Source of the DNA: Methylococcaceae bacterium
GTDB lineage: Bacteria > Pseudomonadota > Gammaproteobacteria > Methylococcales > Methylomonadaceae
DNA: 5,144 nucleotides
NCBI GenBank assembly: GCA_021647145.1
Contig: JAKIVF010000173.1
Span: forward strand, 1 to 5,144
Direction: 5' to 3'
This document shows positions 1 to 5,144 of this stretch, in pieces; within the stretch, counting starts at the first letter, position 1; each line of letters starts with the position of its first letter. The notes beneath the pieces are model-generated. The model was not told the DNA's origin and ran no database searches. It saw nothing but the letters and a program-made list of their open reading frames with translations. A program made the translations under genes and the position numbers.

Positions 1-1760
1 GCCTGGCTGAAACGCTCGAATAGTTTGGTTTGTAGTTTTGGACTTAGTCCAATTCCAGTATCTCTGACTTTTATTTGCAACCTAGTATATTCGTTAGTTT
101 GTTCCAGGATGTTGTAATAGACAGCTATCTCACCTTCAGCAGTGAACTTGATCGCATTGCTTACAAGATTGGTGATGATCTGGCGAATACGACTGGGATC
201 TGCTTTGAACCATTGATGTTGCACTGAGTTGGCCGGACAGATGAGTTCCAGATTCTTCTCGTGGGCATGAAAAGCAAGGGGCGCAGCCAATTCACTCAGC
301 AATGATCCTATATCGAAATCAATGGACTCAAAATTAAGCTTACCAGCCTCGATCTTAGAGAAATCAAGGATGTCATTAATTAATACGAGCAGGGTTCTGG
401 AACTGCTCTCAACTGTTTTAGCGTAATTGTATTGCTCATGGTTTAGTTCAGTATCCAGTAGTAAGTTTGTCATACCGATAACACCGTTCATTGGTGTGCG
501 AATCTCATGACTCATATTCGCGAGAAATTGTGATTTAGCCAGATTAGTTTTCTCAGACTCTTCCCTTAACAGTTCAGACAGTTCTAATGTAGCTATTAAT
601 TGCAGGAATCTCATGACTGTAATCACCATAAAGATTATCACAGAGGCGAGTATTAATAGAGTAATAAAAATAGTTAACTTTATCTGGCTTTTAGCGGTTT
701 TTATAATAGATTCTAGTGATTGGCTAAGGTAATTGAGCTGTGCTTCAGCTTGGTGTACCGACTGACGAAACTTGCCCATCAGACCCTTGTCCTGATCCAG
801 CCCTTTCTCCTGATTTAACTGACTAAGTCTAAGAAAGTTCGCTCTATATTGCGATATGAGTTTTTTTATATCAGCTTTTTTTGGTGTTGAAACTGTCGAT
901 TTTAAAAGTGCTTGCGTAAATGTCTCAAAATCTCGTTCAAACATTTCTATAAACACAAGATCAGGTTTTAGCAAAAAATTCTTTTCGTTACGTCTCAATA
1001 TCAGCATTTTCGCTAGTAAATTGTCATCTGATAATGAAAAAATAATGTGTTCAACTTGTTTAACGGATTTTCTTAGTTCTCCACTCAATCCACTGTTGTG
1101 ATCCAGTCCTATGGTCTGTTCAAGTAATACCACAGCGTAAAAGCTTTGTTTGTAAATCAAAAATTTCTCGTTTAACAATGTTATTTCCGAGTTTTGAAAC
1201 GCAGTCCCTTGTAAATTGAGCAGTTTTATAATTGAAGCAAGCTGCTTTATTTTGTTTTCTATACTCGTTGTTTTCTGCCGAAACTTTTCAAGATAAGAAA
1301 GTTGATGCCGTGATAGAAAATCTTTTTCATGGCGTCGAAGACTCAACATATCAATTTTAATGTTTGAAATTAAGTTGTTAGTCTTTTGTAACTGATTAAG
1401 GTTCTCAGTTAAATTAATGATAAGTAATATTAACGCTGAGATTAGGATGGATAGAGTTGTAACTACTATTATTGTTTTTCTACGAAAGTTTCTCTTAGAA
1501 TCACTTTTAAGATTATTTTTATTTTTAACTTCATGGTATGAGTATAGCTGTTCGCTATTAAAACTTATTATGAAATAAATAATTGGACTGATTACAAGAC
1601 TCAATAATAACGTATCAAGTATCTCTTCTGGGATCTGCGGAAACCACATCTGCACTGTTGGCAGGAAGATCATAATTATAAATTCGGATAAGGAAATGAA
1701 AAGCAGCAAAAGTAGTAAAAGTAGGGTGTTTCTTTTTGATTGTCTTTGTTGTTTGCTCAT
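1..1760 (-). CDS. Membrane sensor histidine kinase with HBM-type periplasmic sensor (3' end cut by window)
   Basis: Open frame of 586 codons running off the left edge. Residues 12-34, 47-66, 96-116 and 362-384 are strongly hydrophobic, giving four likely membrane segments. Between the third and fourth lies a roughly 245-residue helical region carrying two copies of a helical-bimodular (HBM) signature, RRHEKDFL at 142-149 and RRNEKNFL at 256-263, each followed by a GLD..xGLxG segment (218 and 320). After a short coiled linker without a visible HAMP or PAS comes the HisKA H-box MSHEIRTPMNG with phospho-acceptor His418, then the ATPase N-box NLVSNAIKFT (531-540), G1 DTGIG (567-571) and the F-box LFERFSQ at the edge. 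Known family role: autophosphorylation on His in response to a periplasmic ligand. The H-box style is that of TorS/BarA hybrid kinases, so receiver domains probably follow outside the window (inference). The ATG at 1760 is the first possible start, because an in-frame TAG lies at 1767-1769; no good Shine-Dalgarno is visible. The ligand is unknown. Confidence 0.93.
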   Translation of the reverse strand, partial: MSKQQRQSKRNTLLLLLLLLFISLSEFIIMIFLPTVQMWFPQIPEEILDTLLLSLVISPIIYFIISFNSEQLYSYHEVKNKNNLKSDSKRNFRRKTIIVVTTLSILISALILLIINLTENLNQLQKTNNLISNIKIDMLSLRRHEKDFLSRHQLSYLEKFRQKTTSIENKIKQLASIIKLLNLQGTAFQNSEITLLNEKFLIYKQSFYAVVLLEQTIGLDHNSGLSGELRKSVKQVEHIIFSLSDDNLLAKMLILRRNEKNFLLKPDLVFIEMFERDFETFTQALLKSTVSTPKKADIKKLISQYRANFLRLSQLNQEKGLDQDKGLMGKFRQSVHQAEAQLNYLSQSLESIIKTAKSQIKLTIFITLLILASVIIFMVITVMRFLQLIATLELSELLREESEKTNLAKSQFLANMSHEIRTPMNGVIGMTNLLLDTELNHEQYNYAKTVESSSRTLLVLINDILDFSKIEAGKLNFESIDFDIGSLLSELAAPLAFHAHEKNLELICPANSVQHQWFKADPSRIRQIITNLVSNAIKFTAEGEIAVYYNILEQTNEYTRLQIKVRDTGIGLSPKLQTKLFERFSQ

Positions 1761-2211
1761 AAGTTGCTAAAATTTAAAAAAATACCATATTTTTTATACA
1801 GGTAGTCCTTTATATCCTCTTGTTACAGGTATGGTTTTTTATATTTTAATAGTAATTTATACGAGCTATTTATTGAGTTTGGGTGATTTTAAAAAACAAA
1901 TATAATGAAGTACACGAACCTATGAGATTAGCTGTTTTTAAACAAATCATTGACCTGCAATATTTAGGATATTTTGATTTTGAGTATAGTCATAAAAGCT
2001 CTATAATTCAATTATTTATTTTTTTCAGTCAGCAGGCAGGGGATGATGAGTTTTTATCACGGCGAAACTGTTTTAAGTCTAGTGGGCGAAATATAACCTG
2101 CTTATGAAGATTTGTTAACGGGCAATTAGAGTCACTTGGAAACACAATATGCTAACATTGGACTCGGTTTATTTAGAGCAGTATTACCATGGGTTCTGAG
2201 AGCAGGGATAT
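1761..2211. other. AT-rich spacer without a supported gene
   Basis: This stretch separates the kinase start from the end of the MOSC pseudogene; both are on the minus strand, so the kinase promoter should lie in its left half. That half is very AT-rich (many A and T runs at 1770-1880), and I could not pick one convincing -35/-10 pair. A plus-strand frame at 1883-2107 (GTG start, 74 codons; an internal ATG at 1922 would give 61) lacks a clear ribosome binding site and matches no family I know, so I do not call it. A TTG-started plus-strand frame at 2136-2246 would give a 36-residue hydrophobic, Trp-rich peptide that overlaps the MOSC end. It is also not supported. No terminator hairpin with a T-run follows the MOSC stop. 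Confidence 0.6.
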
Positions 2212-3037
2212 TTATATGGGAGGTTGTCTGGAACCTGTACGATTAATTTCCACTTCATTTCCTACAGATAATTCACCCGAATTATTATGCAAGGCATTTT
2301 GTCCAAAATACACATGCTTATTCCACTTACGCAGACGGTTAAGTGTTGTAAGAGGTTCTTTATTGGTTTTAGCTGTTTCAGTATCTATTGTAGGTACTGA
2401 ACATCTGGAACAAGGTTTAGGGAGTCTGAAGCCAATGTTGTTAAACGTTATTTCCCGCCAGCTATCTTCTGCATAGTTTTCACAATGGGATATCACCAGA
2501 TTAGGGCGAAACCGCTGGATTGGTAGTTGAACATCCATGGCCTGGTTTATTGCATTTAATGATGCTTCAGAAACGATTAAAAAAGGAAATCCGTCCGAAA
2601 AATTAATTTTATCTGTTGCTATGGCATAGTCAGGGTCTACGGAACGAACAACTTCATCCGCTTGATAAACCAGTTTACAAGCTATATCTAAAAAATCACT
2701 AAGCCATTGGTTGGCTTCGTTTGAGGTTGTTTTTGCAGAACATTGGTCATGCCATATTGTGGTAATACAGGATTGGCCATCAACTGGATATAAAAGGTAA
2801 CGAGATGCTACCCGAAACAGCTGTGCTAAGTATGAGTTCGTTTTCAGTAAGCTGTGTTTTTATCAGTACCATTTTGGGTACGCGATGTTGGCTCATAAAT
2901 TGATTGTTATTATCAATCAACATCCATTTTCTATCATGCAACTACCCTTTTTCATTAACCTGCCAGTTTGAAACTTTTATTCCGGCTAGTGATTTAACCG
3001 GATAAATCAAAATTTCACTTAAAACAGGTTGAAGCAT
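2212..3037 (-). pseudogene. Broken YcbX-type MOSC domain protein (one nonsense codon, one frameshift)
   Basis: Read from ATG 3037, the frame begins MLQPVLSEILIYPVKSLAGI, the typical start of the N-terminal beta-barrel domain of YcbX/mARC-like MOSC proteins. A TAG at 2942-2944 (codon 32) interrupts it just before HDRKWMLID, a segment normally continuous with it. The same frame continues to about 2796, where a shift of one base near the A-run at 2792-2795 (T-run in the coding strand) is needed. It then reads PVDGQSCITTIWHDQ and continues without stops through SDGFPFLIVSEAS, RFRPNLVIS and KPCSRC, ending at TAA 2212-2214. The KPC cysteine, expected to hold the molybdenum cofactor in this family, is codon 2410-2412 and is preserved. 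The restored length, about 274 residues, is normal for the family. These proteins are oxidoreductases or cofactor carriers, such as E. coli YcbX, which detoxifies N-hydroxylated bases. The start lies 8 bases after the upstream gene. A gene finder would report only the last 108 residues from ATG 2538, a misleading fragment. Confidence 0.88.
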
Positions 3038-3045
3038 ATTAATTA

Positions 3046-3357
3046 TTAGCCTATTAAGCGTCCTACTATTTTGGAAGTTACAGAGCTGCTCTGTGATTGA
3101 AGGGCTAAATTAGATTCATTTGCAGCTGTTTTTTGAAAATCTTTAACTATCTGTTGAGCTTGCTCTTCGCTAGAAATTTGTGTGGTGGGGTTTTTTTCAG
3201 CTTGAGATGGTAATTTACTCGTTTCAGCGGAAAGAGTCACTGTAAAATCAGAACTTTGAATTGATTCTTCAGCTTTGTTATCAAGTGCGTTATTAATATT
3301 TGGCTGTTGGCTAGATGGGTTGTTAATGGGGCTGGGCTGGGTAGCATTGATTTCCAT
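3046..3357 (-). CDS. Small polar protein of unknown function, 103 aa
   Basis: I do not recognise a named family with certainty. Residues 1-36 are rich in Asn, Gln, Ser and Pro and look disordered. A short TVTLSAE motif sits at 39-45, followed by another polar stretch. Residues 63-103 look helical (EEQAQQIVKDFQ, then SVTSKIVGRLIG at the end). There is no signal peptide, membrane segment or cysteine. The plan of a disordered N-terminus, a VTLSAE-like motif and a C-terminal helix ending in a hydrophobic L-I/L tail resembles small uncharacterised proteins that often sit near flagellar or motility genes in Proteobacteria; this is recalled resemblance, not a search result. The start is well supported by AAGGA at 3364-3368, 6 bases before the ATG. 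It lies 65 bases downstream of the PilZ gene with no visible terminator between, and 8 bases upstream of the broken MOSC gene, so it is probably the middle gene of an operon. Confidence 0.72.
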   Translation of the reverse strand: MEINATQPSPINNPSSQQPNINNALDNKAEESIQSSDFTVTLSAETSKLPSQAEKNPTTQISSEEQAQQIVKDFQKTAANESNLALQSQSSSVTSKIVGRLIG

Positions 3358-3422
3358 AACGAGTCCTTATACTTGAGATAACGGTTTTAGCTGAAAGTTA
3401 GATAGCTGGTTTGATTAAAAGT

Positions 3423-3821
3423 TCATTTAAATATTAAGTCATTTTGCGAGTAGAGTAAATAGTCCCCCAATTCGTGATTAAAGCGATCAAACTTTAGACC
3501 ATACTGTATTCTGTTACTTGCCCTGCGGATGATTTTTGCAGTAATAGAGAAACTTTTGTTATCCTCAAAAAGTAAATCAAGCATTATTTTCTTTTTAATG
3601 GGTAATTTTTTTTCGTATTCTATAGCAATGCCTTTGCTGCTAATATCCAGTAATTTGACAGGGATATACTTGGACAAATTGAGCAACCCCGGCTTACTTA
3701 ATGTTACGTTGATATCAGATCGTATGTAACGGACTGCAACACGTTGATTATTTTGCTCGACATCTGTTAGCGAATTGAATAATTCCTCATCATTATCGAC
3801 TTCATTTTCTAAGATATTCAT
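3423..3821 (-). CDS. Single-domain PilZ protein, probable c-di-GMP receptor, 132 aa
   Basis: The protein has an acidic N-terminal tail (residues 1-25) followed by a PilZ barrel. Both c-di-GMP-binding signatures are complete: RxxxR as R27-V-A-V-R31 and D/NxSxxG as D59-I-S61-S-K-G64. The distal barrel strand YGLKFDRFN (107-115) is also typical. PilZ domains bind cyclic di-GMP and pass the signal to partner proteins, commonly affecting motility, surface polysaccharide or pili; the target of this one cannot be told from sequence. There is no enzymatic or membrane domain, so it acts as a cytoplasmic adaptor. The ATG at 3821 has only a weak AAGTG-like ribosome site, but the frame and domain spacing fit this start. 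It is the first gene of a likely three-gene minus-strand unit with the 103-residue protein and the decayed MOSC gene. Confidence 0.92.
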   Translation of the reverse strand: MNILENEVDNDEELFNSLTDVEQNNQRVAVRYIRSDINVTLSKPGLLNLSKYIPVKLLDISSKGIAIEYEKKLPIKKKIMLDLLFEDNKSFSITAKIIRRASNRIQYGLKFDRFNHELGDYLLYSQNDLIFK

Positions 3822-3854
3822 AATACACTTAATTAATAACTGTTTAGTTATCTA

Positions 3855-3882
3855 AGTATTGACCTAAATGAGAATAATTCAA
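3855..3882 (-). promoter_or_regulatory. Possible weak sigma70-type promoter for the PilZ operon
   Basis: Read on the minus strand, TTGAAT (3877-3882) is followed after 16 bases by AATACT (3855-3860). Each hexamer matches the sigma70 consensus at four of six positions. Transcription would begin near 3848, leaving a leader of roughly 27 bases before the PilZ ATG at 3821. The region is AT-rich, so such matches arise by chance; this is a suggestion only. Confidence 0.25.
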
Positions 3883-3893
3883 CTTTTATGGTG

Positions 3894-3911
3894 TTTTTTT
3901 TTTGTACAAAA
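3894..3911. repeat. T10 tract merging into the palindrome TTTTGTACAAAA
   Basis: Ten consecutive T (3894-3903) run into a perfect 12-base palindrome at 3900-3911. It lies about 75-90 bases upstream of the PilZ start, just upstream of the possible promoter. It could be a bent-DNA or operator-like site, or simply AT-rich spacer; a homopolymer of this length is also prone to slippage and sequencing error. Confidence 0.35.
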
Positions 3912-4006
3912 GAGTCTCGGTAACGTATTAATTTAAAATGGTTATTAATAAAGCACAGGTTGGGGTGAATTTAGGTTCATAAATATCCTAAATATTGTTC
4001 AACAAT

Positions 4007-4059
4007 GGAAGTGAAGCTTTAGCCTCGCACAATTCAGGCGAGGCTAAAGCCTTACTTCC
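4007..4059. repeat. Long imperfect palindrome, 22-bp stem with 9-base loop (REP/MITE-like)
   Basis: The left arm 4007-4028 (GGAAGTGAAGCTTTAGCCTC and two more bases) and the right arm 4038-4059 are inverted copies that pair at 20 of 22 positions, with one G-T wobble (4013/4053) and one A-C mismatch (4015/4051). The loop is 4029-4037. It starts about 40 bases beyond the stop of the exporter gene. No T-run follows the stem on either strand, so a classical intrinsic terminator is unlikely. The GC-rich, symmetrical sequence in an AT-rich spacer is what a dispersed repetitive palindrome looks like. A second small perfect palindrome, ATTGTTCAACAAT (3994-4006), abuts its left edge. As RNA it would still form a stable hairpin and could protect the 3' end of the exporter transcript. 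Confidence 0.8.
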
Positions 4060-4098
4060 AAAAGATAACTTGTGGTTAGTTCATGGCCATATAATCCT

Positions 4099-4749
4099 TT
4101 AATTTAATATTATATAACTTAGATAGGCATTGTATGCAGCAATAACAGCTAATATGAGGAAAATAGACCCACTTATTTTATGTAACAATGTGAGAGGGCA
4201 TTTTTGCAATACAGTTCTTCCTGCCAATACGCCAAGTGCAGAAGTAAAGGCCAGCGCACAAGTTGCACCAATCCAGACAGCAATGGGTAAAGTAGTGCTA
4301 CTCAGAGCGACAACTGCTAATTGGGTTTTATCACCAAATTCAGCAACAGTAATTAATAGAAAAGTAGTGAAGAAAATATTGTGACCACTTTTTTCTATGA
4401 TTTCATCCTCCTCTTCGTCTTCTTCAATACGTAGCGAATGGATACCAAAGATAGCGAACAACAGAGCAACAATAGCAGAAACTATATAGTCTGGTACCCA
4501 GTTTGCTATGGCAGAACCAAATAGTACAGCCAGGCTATTTAAAAAGGCAAAGGCAGTAATAGCACCCAGAACAATAGGGGTTGCACGATGTCGTGTGGCT
4601 AGTGTCATACAAACCAGCTGGCTTTTATCACCAATTTCAGCAGCAGCAATCAATATAAAGCTAGTGCTGGCTGTGGCAGATAGATCGAGTAGATTTAATG
4701 TGGATAAATAGAAAAAGCTGTCTTGTAGATATTGCAGTATGGTTGCCAT
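4099..4749 (-). CDS. UPF0016/GDT1 (TMEM165) family cation exporter, probably Mn2+, 216 aa
   Basis: The protein has the two diagnostic repeats of this family, E38-I-G-D41-K-S-Q and E137-F-G-D140-K-T-Q, each at the head of a hydrophobic helix; the acidic residues form the cation site. About six membrane helices are visible, three per half, joined by a strongly acidic cytoplasmic-type loop at 109-119. The length is normal for bacterial two-repeat members. Known relatives are Mn2+ exporters (MneA of Vibrio, Mnx of cyanobacteria) and eukaryotic Golgi Ca2+/Mn2+ transporters, so manganese efflux at the inner membrane is the likely role. The start ATG 4749 has AGGA at 4756-4759, 6 bases upstream. The gene stands alone: 277 bases with a large palindrome separate it from the PilZ operon, and repeat-rich DNA lies upstream. 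I see no yybP-ykoY manganese riboswitch in its leader. The residues before the first motif (1-30) are longer than strictly needed, but the ribosome site supports this start. Confidence 0.94.
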   Translation of the reverse strand: MATILQYLQDSFFYLSTLNLLDLSATASTSFILIAAAEIGDKSQLVCMTLATRHRATPIVLGAITAFAFLNSLAVLFGSAIANWVPDYIVSAIVALLFAIFGIHSLRIEEDEEEDEIIEKSGHNIFFTTFLLITVAEFGDKTQLAVVALSSTTLPIAVWIGATCALAFTSALGVLAGRTVLQKCPLTLLHKISGSIFLILAVIAAYNAYLSYIILN

Positions 4750-5029
4750 TTATTGTCCTAGGTCACTAGTTTAAATCCATGCACCATTAGTGCAGGGTTT
4801 TTAGCTTCAACATATGTGATTTTACTTTAGTGATAAAAGCATTACATAGAGAACCCAAAGAAAGTCTCCGGTATCATGAAATTTCGTATCTCTGTATCCT
4901 TAGATAACTTTATTTTGTCAGACCACCTTGGTTCTACTTTGTCAGGTTATAAATGTAGGGTGCGTAGCACGCACCAAAATTAAATTTTATCCTTCCATTG
5001 CCGAAATGGTGTGTACATGTCAGGTTTCA
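4750..5029. other. Spacer with exporter leader and repeat debris, no gene
   Basis: The first part (4750 to about 4900) is the presumed leader and promoter area of the exporter gene. It contains a small inverted repeat TGCAC/GTGCA (4780-4794) within 31 bases of the start codon, but no promoter I would defend. The second part carries TGTCAG words at 4916, 4940 and 5018 and the palindromes described separately. No open frame here resembles a protein. Confidence 0.6.
4940..5026. repeat. Short palindrome-rich segment bounded by 9-base direct repeats
   Basis: TGTCAGGTT occurs at 4940-4948 and again at 5018-5026, enclosing 69 bases. Within lie the perfect hairpin GGTGCGT-agc-ACGCACC (4959-4975), AAAAT/ATTTT (just after it), and CCATT-gccga-AATGG (4995-5009). 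ATGTA (4953-4957) and TACAT (5014-5018) form inverted ends. The phrase GTAGGGTGCGTAGCACGCACC-like is, as I recall, a common form of dispersed palindromic repeat in Proteobacteria. Either this is a small non-autonomous element with a 9-base target duplication, or the TGTCAGGTT copies are repeated ends of the adjoining insertion sequence. Confidence 0.5.
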
Positions 5030-5144
5030 CTACGTTGTACCATGATTTTTTAAAAGGTCAGCCCGAAACATATCGGGTGATTTTCTAAAGATTTCAGGAT
5101 CTATTCTATACCAACATTGAAGAGCTTCAAAGGGTGTTCTAACC
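5030..5144 (-). CDS. C-terminal tail of a probable DDE/integrase-core transposase (5' part outside window)
   Basis: An open minus-strand frame enters at the right edge and ends at TAG 5030-5032 after 37 visible codons. It reads RTPFEALQCWYRIDPEIF, then a basic tail ending in LLKNHGTT. The phrase TPxEALQxW-x-DPEIF just before the stop is how many integrase-core transposases, notably IS481-like ones, end; family assignment from so short a tail is tentative. The catalytic residues would lie outside the window, so I cannot say whether the gene is whole. If it is an insertion sequence, its end should fall between the stop codon and about 4915, where TGTCAG words recur. A stem-loop at 5058-5080 lies inside this coding frame and is not called as a terminator. 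Confidence 0.5.
   Translation of the reverse strand, partial: VRTPFEALQCWYRIDPEIFRKSPDMFRADLLKNHGTT

Noticed and set aside
856..1101. Plus-strand 81-codon frame inside the kinase gene
   Set aside because: It is antisense to the HBM sensor region, whose minus-strand reading carries clear family motifs; no ribosome site.
1883..2107. Plus-strand 74-codon frame (GTG start) in the AT-rich spacer
   Set aside because: No Shine-Dalgarno, no recognisable family, composition like the surrounding spacer. Kept only as a note in the spacer entry.
2189..2476. Plus-strand 95-codon frame
   Set aside because: It is the antisense shadow of the MOSC C-terminal domain.
2212..2538. An independent 108-residue MOSC protein starting at ATG 2538
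   Set aside because: The homologous reading continues upstream of 2538 in the same frame to about 2787 and beyond the frameshift to 3037, so this Met is internal and the open frame is a pseudogene fragment.
3529..3729. Plus-strand 66-codon frame
   Set aside because: It is antisense to the PilZ gene.
4007..4059. Palindrome as an intrinsic terminator
   Set aside because: Strong stem but no T-run following on either strand; a repeat is the better reading.
4130..4711. Two plus-strand frames (4130-4384 and 4508-4711)
   Set aside because: Both are shadows of the exporter gene, whose two EGD motifs define the real strand and frame.
4780..4794. TGCAC/GTGCA inverted repeat as an operator
   Set aside because: Only five pairs and a single copy; chance cannot be excluded, so it is mentioned but not called.
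5058..5080. Hairpin TCA-g-CCCGA / TCGGG-TGA followed by TTTT, as a terminator
   Set aside because: It lies within the transposase reading frame, the stem is only 5 continuous pairs, and no gene on the plus strand would end there.
1..5144. CRISPR array, tRNA or rRNA genes, toxin-antitoxin or defence system
   Set aside because: No regularly spaced repeats, no cloverleaf or rRNA segments seen by eye, and no recognisable defence domain on either strand.

Overview
The window looks like a chromosomal stretch of an AT-rich gammaproteobacterium. The basis is the proteins (a TorS/BarA-style kinase core with a helical-bimodular sensor, a PilZ protein, an UPF0016/GDT1 exporter, a YcbX-type MOSC protein) and the low GC, judged by eye. 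A Methylococcales- or Thiotrichales-like host is my guess from the style of the PilZ protein and the dispersed palindromes. No marker in the window fixes the taxon. Every supported gene is on the minus strand, so the window reads right to left.

From right to left: (1) 5030-5144 is the C-terminal tail of what looks like a DDE/integrase-core transposase, cut by the window edge. (2) 4750-5029 has no gene; it holds nested short palindromes and repeated TGTCAG words that look like mobile-element or REP-like debris, plus the leader of the next gene. (3) 4099-4749 encodes a GDT1/UPF0016 cation exporter, probably for manganese. (4) 3822-4098 has no gene; it holds a strong 22-bp-stem palindrome at 4007-4059, a T10 tract and a weak possible promoter. 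(5) 3423-3821 encodes an intact single-domain PilZ protein, followed by (6) a 103-residue polar protein of unknown function at 3046-3357 and (7) a broken YcbX-type MOSC gene at 2212-3037. Items 5 to 7 are closely spaced and were probably one transcript. (8) 1761-2211 is AT-rich with no supported gene. (9) 1-1760 encodes the first 586 residues of a membrane sensor histidine kinase, cut by the left edge.

Functionally there are two signalling pieces: a periplasmic-sensing kinase and a c-di-GMP receptor. There are also two metal-related pieces: a Mn-type exporter and a decayed molybdenum-cofactor-domain protein. Nothing visible ties them into one pathway. The best second-look items are the two-lesion MOSC pseudogene in an otherwise intact operon, the tandem HBM signature of the kinase with an extra N-terminal membrane module, and the palindromic or repeat-rich spacers on both sides of the exporter gene. 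I do not see a convincing new defence or mobile system here.
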